Source: Myxococcales bacterium
Lineage (GTDB): Bacteria; Myxococcota_A; Polyangia; Polyangiales; Polyangiaceae
DNA: 64,000 nucleotides
Direction: 5' to 3'
Assembly (NCBI GenBank): GCA_016706225.1
Contig: JADJKB010000005.1
Coordinates: forward strand, 372,001 to 436,000
Both the position numbers and the translations under genes were made by a program. Numbering within the stretch: the stretch's first letter is position 1; each line of letters starts with the position of its first letter. The notes beneath the pieces are model-generated. The model saw nothing but the letters and a program-made list of their open reading frames with translations, was not told the DNA's origin and made no database searches. Below are positions 9,801 to 17,762 of this stretch, piece after piece.

Positions 9801-11349
9801 CTCCGCGCCAGATCGCGGCGGCGCGGTCGCGATCGACGAACGCGCCCTCCTCGAGCTTGCCGTCCACCTCGAGCGCGAGCCGCTCGATCTTCGCGTCCGG
9901 CGGCACCGGGAAGCGGTAAATCCCCTCGAGCACCTCGTCCGTGTTGTTGGTGAACGTCTCGTCGACCTCGGTCCGAGCCATGGCGCCCGCAATGCGGACC
10001 TTGACCCCGTGCGCAGTCAGCTGAACCGCGTTGTCGCGCTCGGTCTTGTCGCCCGGTTTCTTGGCCTTGAGCTCGCCCAAGCCTCGCGCCGCGACCTCCT
10101 CGCGGTCGTCCTCGGCGATGTTCGCTTCACTCCACGCGATGCTCTCACCGAGTGAGTTCGACGCGCCGACGAAGGGTGGCATGCCCGCATACGAACGCCC
10201 CTGCTCGCCGGCCCGGACCGTGACCTCGCGGCCCTCGGCATCGGCGAGCTTCACGCTTCCGCGGCTGACGTTCACGCTGGCGCTGTCGTCTGCGGCGGTG
10301 AGCGAGAACTTGGTGCCGAGCACCTCCACGTGACCCTTGGGCAGGTCGATGCGTGCGGTCTTGCCCTCGATGTGTGCGACGTCGAGCACGACCGTGCCGC
10401 TCTCGAGCTTGGCCCGGCGTCCTTGCTCGCTACCGAGCGAGAGCCGCGTGCCACGGTCCAGTGAGAGCTCGGTGCCGTCACCCAGGGCGACTCGTGCACG
10501 AGTGTGTGCGTCCGTCACCAGCACCGAGCCGGCCGGGACCGCACCTTGATCTGTTGCCGTTGCGCAGCTCTTGCCGTCCGGCGCGCATACGGAGAGCCCG
10601 GTGCCCGCGAGCTTGGCCACGTTGCCGTGCCAGGCCTCGGCAGCCACTTCGGTGCCGCCCTTGCCTTTGGCGCGGATCACGATGGCCGCAGCAGCGGCCG
10701 CTGCCAGCGCCGCGCCGACACCGCCGAGCATCAGCCAGCGCACGCCGTTCGACTTCTTCAGCGAAGTGACGGCCGGCCGGCGATCCAGCGGTTCGGGTCG
10801 CCCGGCCTCGCGAGGTGGCGCCGCGCTCTCCGGTTTTGCCGGCGCCGCGGCGGCGGGCGAGGCTTCCGTCTTGATTGGTCCGGGCTCGGTGTTGGCCGCG
10901 GCTGGGGCGGACTCGCTCGCGCGTGCCGGCGCGCTGGGCAAGGTTGCCGTCGTGGTCATCGGAGCAGGCTCGGCCTGCGTGCTCGGAACGGGCTCGGCCT
11001 TCTCTTCGCCGGTCGCGGCGCCGGCGAGCGGGGCCGTGAAGCTTGCCGGTTTCGGTGCCAGGTCGGGTGTCTCGAGGGCCGGGGCCGGTGTGCCCGCCGG
11101 CTGAGTGTTGCCGGTCTGCTTGTCGAGTGCCGCGAGCACCCGGGCCTCGAGATCCGCAGGGGCAACGTAATCCGCGCCCGAGCCGCTCACGAGGGTCTGG
11201 TGTTTCTCGGCGTCGTAGCGCGCGTCGCGGCAGCGATCACATTCGGCCACGTGCTCGAGCAGGTAGTCGGCTGCCGACCCGTCCAGGAGGTCGGCCATGT
11301 GCTCCTCGATCTCGGTGCACGAGGCTTGGCGATTGGTTTCGTCGGTCAT
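6874..11349 (-). CDS. Giant anti-sigma-like protein: zinc finger, membrane segment, FecR, VIT, VWA, TPR and C-terminal beta domain
   Basis: A 1491-residue single-pass protein. Residues 1-50 hold an anti-sigma zinc-finger signature (H33, C37, C40: H-x3-C-x2-C). A long Pro/Ala-rich stretch follows, then a hydrophobic segment (about 205-226). After the membrane come a FecR-like domain (about 245-385), a VIT domain (about 440-560, DETFTNN, EGIYRFPVP), and a VWA domain with MIDAS core DSSRS near 740. A Gly/Met-rich linker, a TPR-like region (about 1220-1300) and a beta-rich domain (DVDIALIDPDGN, near 1375-1491) close the chain. The ATG at 11349 lies four bases after the sigma-factor stop with an AAGGAG ribosome site; the frame is open further upstream only as an overlap. 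By analogy with ZAS and FecR regulators it probably holds the adjacent sigma factor inactive. Confidence 0.85.
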   Translation of the reverse strand: MTDETNRQASCTEIEEHMADLLDGSAADYLLEHVAECDRCRDARYDAEKHQTLVSGSGADYVAPADLEARVLAALDKQTGNTQPAGTPAPALETPDLAPKPASFTAPLAGAATGEEKAEPVPSTQAEPAPMTTTATLPSAPARASESAPAAANTEPGPIKTEASPAAAAPAKPESAAPPREAGRPEPLDRRPAVTSLKKSNGVRWLMLGGVGAALAAAAAAAIVIRAKGKGGTEVAAEAWHGNVAKLAGTGLSVCAPDGKSCATATDQGAVPAGSVLVTDAHTRARVALGDGTELSLDRGTRLSLGSEQGRRAKLESGTVVLDVAHIEGKTARIDLPKGHVEVLGTKFSLTAADDSASVNVSRGSVKLADAEGREVTVRAGEQGRSYAGMPPFVGASNSLGESIAWSEANIAEDDREEVAARGLGELKAKKPGDKTERDNAVQLTAHGVKVRIAGAMARTEVDETFTNNTDEVLEGIYRFPVPPDAKIERLALEVDGKLEEGAFVDRDRAAAIWRGAIVNAAPQLRQQVREEIVWVFGPWRDPALLEWQRGGRFELRVYPIPKRGSRRVILAYTQTIKPTGGVRRYSYPMAHDPSGSTKVGRFDVDVQVRGNDEAFGVRSQGYELTKSKANGADQLTMNASSFSPSGDLTVEYALPDRDAELTAWAYKPSGDEAAKLRAKAEVKPLPTAAGKTAGDANKDEAPPVAAKLGEDAPYVAVALRPKLPRTREDVQRSFAIVIDSSRSMFGENYKRAVNVATKFVRELDRQDSFTLLACDTDCRVMPGGMQIPSGQAALEARHFLEGIVPEGASDPTVAVRAARSAASSSSGKDLRVVYIGDGAPTSGAIRPAYVTRAIEDAMPAGSGTVTAIAIGADSDSDTLAAMARGGGGVMLPFVPGETTAEAVFAALGATYGSTLRDVTVELPSGLTEVAPRKVDTIVAGGEQLLVARMDKSNVEGTVVVRGKLGKEGFEQRYPIRIVASEAKGNAFVPRLFAATRITDLERETGAEAKKEAIRLSSAFDVASRFTSLLVLESEAMFKAFGLDNTRTLHQWTGEDAADATTAKGAVALAEDDADGLSDKEGSGPLSGSMRQKSMDFGADEAPAGGGFGMGSSGATASPAKPMAKSPMPSSAPPAIAAEPNPFAEEKAKKDTTRADPRSMRRPPSPPWNRGRRMIPMRRIWERKGSVLEGRVTAKAATPSAIGLAERDVQANTNHRGALRKLFTLYAIAGDMEQARSLSERWSEKEPLDPEALTARADVAARAGDRENAIRILGSVVDVRPDDIASQKRLARLHRWAGRPAVGCRHSLALAQLRSSDASLLAEAASCGRRTGEARLTDEMLGAAEDRIRKAAEALISKFDNQKDDLLGDLRLEASWPGGDSDVDIALIDPDGNRISWLGAPTKALITASDVASSQREGLALRGAKPGEYVIEVVRGSGSAPVRGEIIVTVAGAKRTVPFFLTGTRETVGIAKIAMESRLVPANTGWGGGWE

Positions 11350-11353
11350 GGCA

Positions 11354-11935
11354 TCACTCCTTAACGACTTCACGCAGCCGGGCGAGCGCCCGGGAAACAC
11401 GTTTGCGGGCGGCGGCTTCGTCGATGCCGCACGCCTGTCCCACTTCGCGATAACTGAGCTCGCCGGAGTAACGCAGCACGACGGCCTCGCGTTCACTCGG
11501 GCGGATGTTCGAGAGCGCAGTTCGGGCGGCCTCGGCGCGCTGCCTCAACAACATCAGGTCTTCGGCGCTACCGTCGCGCTCGGCGTCATGCACCAGGCGC
11601 AGGCGCGACGTGCGCCGCGTCGTGCGTTCGATGTGCCGCGCACACTTTCTACGCGCTATGCCGAAGAGCCACGCGCGGAGTGACCCGTCACCCCGCCAAT
11701 CAGCGAAGCCGGCGTGCGCATCCAGCAAGGTCTCCTGCACGAGGTCGTCGGCTTCGGCGTTCGAGCCCACCAGGGCCATGCACAGCCGGCCCACCGCCGT
11801 ACCGTGGTGCCGCGTGCAGAGTGACAGGGCTTGCCGCAGATCCCCCGCCCGAATTGCCGCCTCGATGGCCCGGTCCTCCGCCGTCCGCGGCTCCGCACCG
11901 CTTCCGTCCAGGTCCGCCGCTGTCTGTCCGCCCAT
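11354..11935 (-). CDS. RNA polymerase ECF-type sigma-70 factor
   Basis: A 193-residue ECF sigma factor. Region 2 contains DDLVQETLLDAHAGFADW and WLFGIARRKC. Region 4 contains REAVVLRYSGELSYREVG and a helix-turn-helix ending in ARKRVSRAL. The ATG at 11935 was chosen because AAGGAG (11942-11947) stands six bases upstream; a longer in-frame reading to 12034 exists but lacks such a site. It is directly followed by its likely anti-sigma gene, the giant VIT/VWA protein, so the pair forms a sigma/anti-sigma operon that may regulate itself. Confidence 0.92.
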   Translation of the reverse strand: MGGQTAADLDGSGAEPRTAEDRAIEAAIRAGDLRQALSLCTRHHGTAVGRLCMALVGSNAEADDLVQETLLDAHAGFADWRGDGSLRAWLFGIARRKCARHIERTTRRTSRLRLVHDAERDGSAEDLMLLRQRAEAARTALSNIRPSEREAVVLRYSGELSYREVGQACGIDEAAARKRVSRALARLREVVKE

Positions 11936-11941
11936 CAAAAG

Positions 11942-11947
11942 CTCCTT
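11942..11947 (-). promoter_or_regulatory. Ribosome binding site setting the sigma-factor start
   Basis: AAGGAG on the minus strand, six bases before the ATG at 11935. It supports this start over the in-frame upstream candidates. Confidence 0.75.
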
Positions 11948-12013
11948 GTCCAAACCCATGTGGCCCTCGGCTGGCGGTTCGTGACCGCTTTTGTGAGAAC
12001 GCGGCTGCCCGCC

Positions 12014-12057
12014 CTGGCTTGCAGGGTCCGGCAACGAACCCGGTCAGGGCAAGCCAG
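12014..12057. other. Inverted repeat in the divergent sigma/kinase intergenic region
   Basis: CTGGCTTGC (12014-12022) pairs perfectly with GCAAGCCAG (12049-12057) across a 26-base spacer in the 214-base gap between the divergent sigma-factor and phosphotransferase genes. No T-run follows on either strand, so an operator is more likely than a terminator. This is inference only. Confidence 0.4.
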
Positions 12058-12149
12058 CCCTCGCCAAAATCGCCGAAAATCGCGGTTTCCGCAGGTGTCG
12101 GGCCAGGGTTCGGCCGGCCGGCTCGGGCTTCGCTAGACTCAGCGCCGTC

Positions 12150-13262
12150 ATGACAGAGGACTTCGTCGGTCGGGTGACCCCCGCCCTCGAGGCAGTCGTC
12201 GCCCGGGTGCTACCGGGCGCGAAGCTGCTCTCGGTGCACCCGTTCGGGATCGATGACGCCGAGGCGCAGGATCGCGGGACCGCCAAGGGGTCCGGCTACG
12301 GCGTCCCGCTCCGGCTCGACGTGAGCCAGCCAGACGGGGGACAGCTGGCGCTGGTCTTCCACACGGCCTCGAGTGATCAGTTCGGACACGATCGCCGCGC
12401 AGACCGGGCTGCCGGGTTGCTGCTCGCCTTCGATCGCTTCAATCAAATCCCCGCCCACGTTCGGGCGCTCGACGTGGGCGCCATCCGCAAGAGTGACGAC
12501 GGACTGATTTCTCTCGCCGACGCCGGGGAGTTCTACCTGGTGACGTCGTTCGCCGAGGGGCAGGTCTACGCCGATGAGCTCCGTCGTATGGCCCATGCGG
12601 GCTGTGCGACGGCGGACCAGGTTGAACACGTGGAAGCGCTCGCGCGCCTGCTCTCGGAGCTGCACGCGGAGAAATACCAGGATGCACTCCGGTACCAGCG
12701 AGCGCTGCGGGATCTGGTCGGAAGTGGGGAGGGGATCTTCGGCCTGATCGACTCGTACGCGTCGGACGTGCCCGGGGCTTCCCCGGAGAGACTGCGGGCG
12801 ATCGAAGCGCGTGTTGGCGACTGGCGCTGGAAGCTGCGCGGGCGGTCTCAGCGGCTGTCCCGCATCCACGGGGACTATCATCCGTTCAACGTGCTTTTGT
12901 CCGAGGCCGGCGAGATCTCGCTGCTCGATGCGAGCCGCGGCTGCCAGGGAGATCCCGCGGACGACGTGACGTGCATGGCGATCAACTACGTATTTTTCGC
13001 GCTCGAGCACCCGGGCAGCTGGCAGAAGGTGTTCCGCGAGCTGTGGCAGCGTTTCTGGACGGTCTATCTGGAGCAGAGCGGGGATCTGGAACTGCTCGAG
13101 GTGTGTGCGCCGTTCTTGGCGTGGCGCGGTCTCGTGGTGGCAAACCCGGTCTGGTATCCCCACGTCGAGGTCCAGGCGCGCGAGCGGATGTTCGCCCTCA
13201 TCGAGCGCAGCTTGGCCGCCGAGCGCTTCGACCCCGCCTTCGCTGACGAGGTGTTGGCATGA
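12150..13262 (+). CDS. Aminoglycoside-phosphotransferase-fold kinase
   Basis: A 370-residue kinase-fold protein of the APH/choline kinase superfamily. It shows the catalytic loop HGDYHPFN (His240, Asp242, Asn247) and the metal-binding Asp260 in LLDAS. The N-lobe is divergent, and the usual substrate clues for antibiotic resistance are absent. These proteins phosphorylate hydroxyls of small molecules such as sugars, amino alcohols or drugs. Its last bases overlap the start of the APS-kinase-like gene (ATGA), so the two kinases are probably made together and may act on one pathway. The natural substrate is unknown. Confidence 0.85.
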   Translation: MTEDFVGRVTPALEAVVARVLPGAKLLSVHPFGIDDAEAQDRGTAKGSGYGVPLRLDVSQPDGGQLALVFHTASSDQFGHDRRADRAAGLLLAFDRFNQIPAHVRALDVGAIRKSDDGLISLADAGEFYLVTSFAEGQVYADELRRMAHAGCATADQVEHVEALARLLSELHAEKYQDALRYQRALRDLVGSGEGIFGLIDSYASDVPGASPERLRAIEARVGDWRWKLRGRSQRLSRIHGDYHPFNVLLSEAGEISLLDASRGCQGDPADDVTCMAINYVFFALEHPGSWQKVFRELWQRFWTVYLEQSGDLELLEVCAPFLAWRGLVVANPVWYPHVEVQARERMFALIERSLAAERFDPAFADEVLA

Positions 13263-13780
13263 GCGGAGTGGTCGTTTGGTTGACGGGCAAGCCGTCGAGC
13301 GGAAAGTCGACGTTGGCTGGGTTGCTCCGCGAACGACTGGTCAGCGAGCACACGCCGACCTGCGTATTGGACGGAGATGAGGTGCGGGCGGCGTTCGTGC
13401 CGCGCCACGGCTACGATCCGAAATCCCGAGACGAGTACTACGCCACGCTGGCCGGGCTCGCGGCGATCCTGGCGCGACAGGGCCTGGTGGTGGTGGTCCC
13501 CGCGACGGCTCACCTGGAGGCGTTCCGCGAGCGCGCTCGGAGGCTGGCGCCCCGCTACGTCGAGGTGTACGTCGAGGTCAGCGAGGCGGAGGCGGAGGCG
13601 CGCGACTCGAAGGGGCTGTATCGCGCGGTGCGGGAAGGCCGCTCGGGCGGGGTGCCGGGAGCGGATGTGCGCTACGAGGTCCCGAGATCTCCCGACATCG
13701 TTGCGTCGGGCGGACATGACACGCGGGCGCTGGCTCGGCTGCTCGAACTGATCGCGGAGCGCTCCGAGTCGCGTGCCTGA
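13259..13780 (+). CDS. Adenylyl-sulfate kinase (CysC)-like P-loop kinase
   Basis: A 173-residue P-loop kinase similar to APS kinase, which makes PAPS from APS and ATP. The Walker A GKPSSGKST lies at residues 10-18, the LDGDEVR motif follows (canonical LDGDNVR), and DSKGLYRAV corresponds to the family's KGLY segment. Other APS-contact motifs such as the ENIRR and FISP regions are not clearly preserved. It overlaps the preceding kinase by four bases and the EamA gene by eight. No cysD or cysN is present. It may be a bona fide CysC or a relative with a changed substrate. Confidence 0.8.
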   Translation: MSGVVVWLTGKPSSGKSTLAGLLRERLVSEHTPTCVLDGDEVRAAFVPRHGYDPKSRDEYYATLAGLAAILARQGLVVVVPATAHLEAFRERARRLAPRYVEVYVEVSEAEAEARDSKGLYRAVREGRSGGVPGADVRYEVPRSPDIVASGGHDTRALARLLELIAERSESRA

Positions 13781-14738
13781 GCTTCCCGAAGCAAAACCGG
13801 CGCAGCGCACGGACGGTGCGCTGATGATCGCCCTTGCCGCGGGCGCGTGGGGGACCTGGAGTTTATTCTTCAGGCCCGCAGAGGCCATGGGCGGCGTCAG
13901 CCCGGCGCTCGAGGCGTTCGTGATCTATGCGACGATCCTCGGTGCGACGGCGCCCCTCGCGCTCCGGGACCGCCCCCGTCGCCGCCGCCCGCTCCGAGCC
14001 TGGCTCCTCCTGGGCATACAGGGTGTGTTCGACGCGCTGAACGGCCTGTTGTTCTTCTGGGCGATGCAAAAGACGACGCTCGCGGTGGCCGTGCTCACAC
14101 ACTACCTGGCACCGGTGTTGGTCTCGCTCGGGGCGCCGTTCATGGTCGGCGAGCGTGTGACGCCGAGAACCTGGGGCTCGCTCGGGCTCGCTCTAACGGG
14201 ACTCGTGGTCTTGTGTGAACCGTGGCGCGGACACGAACGCGCGGCCTGGACGGGCGCTGCTCTGGGCGCCGGCAGCGCGGTCTTCTTTGCGGCGAGCTTG
14301 CTCGCGGCGAAACGCCTGGGCAGACATTTTGCGCCCACCGAGATCCTGGCGTGGCACCTGCCGACGGCCCTGCTCACGATCGCCTGTTTTTTGCCTGCAA
14401 GCGTGCTGAGTGCGCCGCCTCCCGGTTTGGGCCTGCTGGTGCTCGCCGGGCTCGGTCCCGGTGCTCTCGCCGGCGTGCTCTTCATCCGCGGGCTCGCGCA
14501 CACCGACGCCAGCCGGGCTTCGGTCTTGATGCTGCTCGAACCGGTCGTTGCGGTGGTGGTGGGTATTCTGGCTTTCCGCGAGTGGCCGGGCGGAGCAGCG
14601 TTCGGCGGTGCCGCGCTGGTGCTGATCGCCGCGTACCGGGTGCTCAGCTCGGCGCCGCGACCGCCGGCGGCCACGCAGAGTGTCCGCGTAGTCGCGTCAG
14701 AAGCTGCCGATCGCTCGGAGAGCCCAACCGGTCCATAA
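13773..14738 (+). CDS. EamA/DMT-superfamily transporter
   Basis: A 321-residue membrane protein with about ten hydrophobic segments forming the two EamA repeats typical of drug/metabolite exporters. The first repeat includes GAWGTWSLFF and FFWAMQKTT. The second ends with the SVLMLLEPVVAVVVG stretch typical of the family's last helices. It begins with GTG inside the end of the CysC-like gene, so it is in the same operon as the two kinases. The transported metabolite is unknown; context suggests a product or substrate of those kinases. Confidence 0.85.
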   Translation: MPELPEAKPAQRTDGALMIALAAGAWGTWSLFFRPAEAMGGVSPALEAFVIYATILGATAPLALRDRPRRRRPLRAWLLLGIQGVFDALNGLLFFWAMQKTTLAVAVLTHYLAPVLVSLGAPFMVGERVTPRTWGSLGLALTGLVVLCEPWRGHERAAWTGAALGAGSAVFFAASLLAAKRLGRHFAPTEILAWHLPTALLTIACFLPASVLSAPPPGLGLLVLAGLGPGALAGVLFIRGLAHTDASRASVLMLLEPVVAVVVGILAFREWPGGAAFGGAALVLIAAYRVLSSAPRPPAATQSVRVVASEAADRSESPTGP

Positions 14739-14766
14739 TGCGCCCGCGCGTTGTCAGCGAGGACCC

Positions 14767-16722
14767 TTGTTTCGGCGTCTCATCAATCTGTTCAAGTTCC
14801 GGATCGAGCGGCTGTTCTTGCGCGGAGCGCACTACCGGCTGCTCGTCATCGCGCTGTCGATCGGGCTCATCTCGGTCGTAGCCGGCTTCGTCGTTTATCG
14901 CACGGGGCACGACTTTGCTCGGCCTGGCCAGGCGGTGTGGTGGGCATTCTTGCGCCTCACGGATCCCGGCTACCTCGGCGACGACGAGGGCACACTCAAG
15001 CGCACGGTCTCCACGATCGTGACGATCCTCGGTTACGTCGTATTTTTGGGTGCGCTGATCGCCATCATGACCCAGTGGCTCAACAAGACCATCGAGACCC
15101 TCGAGAGTGGTCAGACACCGGTCGCGCACAACGGGCACGTGCTGATCCTGGGCTGGACCAATCGCACGGCCACCATCGTGCGCGAGCTGATGGAGTCCAG
15201 CGAACGCCTGCGACGATTCCTCCAGCAGCACGGCCAGCGGCGCCTGCACCTGGTGGTGCTCGCCGAAGGCAAGGCGAGCGTCGTGACCCAAGAGCTCCGC
15301 GAGCAAGTCGGGAGCGCCTGGGACGAACGGCGCATCACCGTGCGGACGGGCTCGTCGCTGCGTATGGCCCACCTCGAACGTGGTGACTTCAGCAATGCCT
15401 CGGTGATCGTGATTCCGGGCTCCGACTTCGCCGAGGACGGTGCGTTGCAGAGCGACGCCCGGGTGATCAAGGTTCTGCTGGCCGTCAGCGGTTTCCTGAA
15501 GCGGGTGGGCAAACGGCCGCCGCTGATGATTGCCGAGATCTTCGACGCGCGAAAGGAGACCCTCGCTCGAAGGGCGTACCACGGTGACGTCGAGATCGTG
15601 GCGAGCCGCGCGATGATCGCGCGGCTGATCGCCCAGTGCATCCTCAACCCGGGCATGAGCCGGGTACACCAAGAAATCCTCACTCGCAGCGGGACCGCCC
15701 GGGTGTTCGTGCGGGAGCGCCCCGAGGTGGCCGGCGCGTGGTTCGAAGACGTTGCCCAATCGTACGAGCAAGCCGTGGTGCTCGGGGTGGTTCGTTCGGT
15801 CGATGGGAGCTGGGTGTCGAAGCTGCATCCGCGAAGGGACATGCGGCTCGAGGCGCACGACCGACTGATCTTGCTGGCTGCGGATCGGCAGGCCACGGAT
15901 CCCGACCAGGCGCCCCGCCAGCGACCCGAGGGAGAGACCTCCGTCGAGGCGCCACGGCCGAGTCGCGCACCGCCCAGCCAGCGACTCCGTCGAGTCTTGG
16001 TGCTCGGTTACAGCCGCAAGCTGACCGCGATGATCCACGAGCTCGAGCGCTACGAGGACGAACGCTTCGAGGTCGTCGTGGTCTCGCGCATGAGTAAGAA
16101 GAAGCGGCGAGCGCGGCTCGAGCGCGGGCTGACGACGGGTCGGGTGACCGTGCGCCAGGTCGAGGCCGACTTCACGCTCACCTCCGAGATCGCCGCGCTC
16201 GAACCCGAGAAGTTCGACTCCGTGGTCGTCGTCGCGAGTGACTGGTGGGGCACGCCGGATGGCGCTGACGCCCGGAGCATCGTGGGTTGTATGGTGCTAT
16301 TCGAGGTGCTCGCCGAGGTGAGCTCGAAACCGAAGGTGGTGGTCGAGCTGCTCGATCCCGAGAACGCCTCGCTGGTGCGGGAGCTGTGTGACGACCTGAT
16401 CGTGAGCCCGCTGCTGCTCAGCTACCAGCTCGCGCAAATCGCGCTGCGGCGCGAGCTCGGGCTGGTCTTCGACGAGCTCTTTGGTCCGGGCGGCGCCGAG
16501 GTCACGAGTCGTGAGCCCGCTGACTACGACCTCGCCGGCCAAGTGACCTTCGGCGAGATCGAAGCCGCCGCGCGGCGCCACGGCGAGCTGGCCATCGGGT
16601 ACCGAGTGCCCGCCAGCGCGGATGCCGATGGCATTTCGCTCGTGCCTGCTCAGGACGCGAACGTCGACGTATCGGGTGACACGCAGCTGCTGGTGATCAT
16701 CCGCCGCGCCAACGGCGACTGA
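14767..16722 (+). CDS. CASTOR/POLLUX-like ion channel protein with two RCK-like NAD-binding modules
   Basis: A 651-residue protein. Two hydrophobic helices (about residues 23-45 and 80-105) flank a pore-loop region, followed by HVLILGWTNRT, the start of a Rossmann-like RCK/TrkA-N domain. A second such domain begins at RVLVLGYSRK (near residue 410). This layout matches the CASTOR/POLLUX ion channels and bacterial relatives. No classical TVGYG potassium filter is seen. The TTG at 14767 has GAGGA upstream. It sits 28 bases after the EamA gene and may be co-transcribed with it. Confidence 0.85.
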   Translation: MFRRLINLFKFRIERLFLRGAHYRLLVIALSIGLISVVAGFVVYRTGHDFARPGQAVWWAFLRLTDPGYLGDDEGTLKRTVSTIVTILGYVVFLGALIAIMTQWLNKTIETLESGQTPVAHNGHVLILGWTNRTATIVRELMESSERLRRFLQQHGQRRLHLVVLAEGKASVVTQELREQVGSAWDERRITVRTGSSLRMAHLERGDFSNASVIVIPGSDFAEDGALQSDARVIKVLLAVSGFLKRVGKRPPLMIAEIFDARKETLARRAYHGDVEIVASRAMIARLIAQCILNPGMSRVHQEILTRSGTARVFVRERPEVAGAWFEDVAQSYEQAVVLGVVRSVDGSWVSKLHPRRDMRLEAHDRLILLAADRQATDPDQAPRQRPEGETSVEAPRPSRAPPSQRLRRVLVLGYSRKLTAMIHELERYEDERFEVVVVSRMSKKKRRARLERGLTTGRVTVRQVEADFTLTSEIAALEPEKFDSVVVVASDWWGTPDGADARSIVGCMVLFEVLAEVSSKPKVVVELLDPENASLVRELCDDLIVSPLLLSYQLAQIALRRELGLVFDELFGPGGAEVTSREPADYDLAGQVTFGEIEAAARRHGELAIGYRVPASADADGISLVPAQDANVDVSGDTQLLVIIRRANGD

Positions 16723-16772
16723 GGCCCGCGCGGATTGGCGCGCTCGGTGGAGGCAACTACAGTTGGCCGGCG

Positions 16773-17678
16773 ATGCCCGAGCTCCCGGACGTGATGATCT
16801 ACGTCGAGCGCCTGCGCGCTCTCACCGAGGGTCGGACTCTGGAGCGCGTGCGGGTCGTGAGCCCGTTCGTCGTTCGGACCTTCGACCCGCCGATCGGTGA
16901 GCTCGCTGGCCGGCGTGTGGTCGGTGTGGAGCGCTTGGGCAAGCGCATCGTGCTCGCCTTCGAGCAAGAGCTGTTCCTGGTCATCCACCTGATGATCTCT
17001 GGGCGCTTGCGCTGGCGGCCGCCGGGTACGCTGGTGCCAAAAAAAGTCGGGCTCGCCGCCTTCGACTTCGACTCTGGCGCGGTGGTCTTCACCGAAGCGA
17101 GCAGCAAGAAGCGCGCGAGCCTGCACGTCGTGCGGGGGCGGCCGGCGCTCGAGCCGTTCGACCGAGGGGGCATCGAACCCCTCGACGCGAGCGTCGGCGA
17201 GTTCTCGGCGGCGCTCTTGCGGGAGAATCGCACGCTGAAGCGCGGGCTCACGGACCCGCGCCTGGTGAGCGGTGTTGGCAACGCGTACTCCGATGAGATC
17301 CTCTTTCGTGCCGGGCTCTCCCCGGTGCGCCTGACCCGGCAGCTCGACGACGAGGAGCTCGCTCGTTTGCACCAGGCGACGCAGAGCACGCTGACCGAGT
17401 GGATCGAGCGTACGCGGGCCGAGGTCGGCGATGGGTTTCCCGAGAAGGTCACGGCGTTCCGCGACGGCATGGCGGTCCATGGGCGGTTTGGGCAGCCGTG
17501 CCCGAAATGTGCCACGAAGGTTCAGCGCATCCGCTACGCCGAGAACGAGGTCAACTACTGCCCGCGATGTCAGACTGGGGGCAAGCTGCTGGCCGACCGC
17601 GGGTTGTCCCGCCTGCTCAAGGGGGACTGGCCGAAGAGCATCGACGAGCTCGAGGAGCGGCTGGGGCGCACGGAATGA
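16773..17678 (+). CDS. mutM: Formamidopyrimidine-DNA glycosylase / endonuclease VIII family protein
   Basis: A 301-residue base-excision-repair glycosylase/AP lyase. It starts MPELPD, giving the catalytic Pro (after Met removal) and Glu. It has VERLGKRIV with the conserved Lys, the H2TH region LVSGVGNAYSDEILFRAGLSP, and a C-terminal zinc finger with CPKC and CPRC pairs. Fpg enzymes remove oxidised purines such as 8-oxoguanine, while Nei relatives prefer oxidised pyrimidines. The choice between the two is not firm, because MPELPDV differs from the commoner MPELPEV. It lies 50 bases after the channel gene. Confidence 0.88.
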   Translation: MPELPDVMIYVERLRALTEGRTLERVRVVSPFVVRTFDPPIGELAGRRVVGVERLGKRIVLAFEQELFLVIHLMISGRLRWRPPGTLVPKKVGLAAFDFDSGAVVFTEASSKKRASLHVVRGRPALEPFDRGGIEPLDASVGEFSAALLRENRTLKRGLTDPRLVSGVGNAYSDEILFRAGLSPVRLTRQLDDEELARLHQATQSTLTEWIERTRAEVGDGFPEKVTAFRDGMAVHGRFGQPCPKCATKVQRIRYAENEVNYCPRCQTGGKLLADRGLSRLLKGDWPKSIDELEERLGRTE

Positions 17679-17762
17679 CGCAGTGATTGCGCGCCGCAGC
17701 CAGCGCAGATTCGTCCCACGACGTTGCCGCAATTCTGCGCTACAAATGCCGACGAGCTTGCC

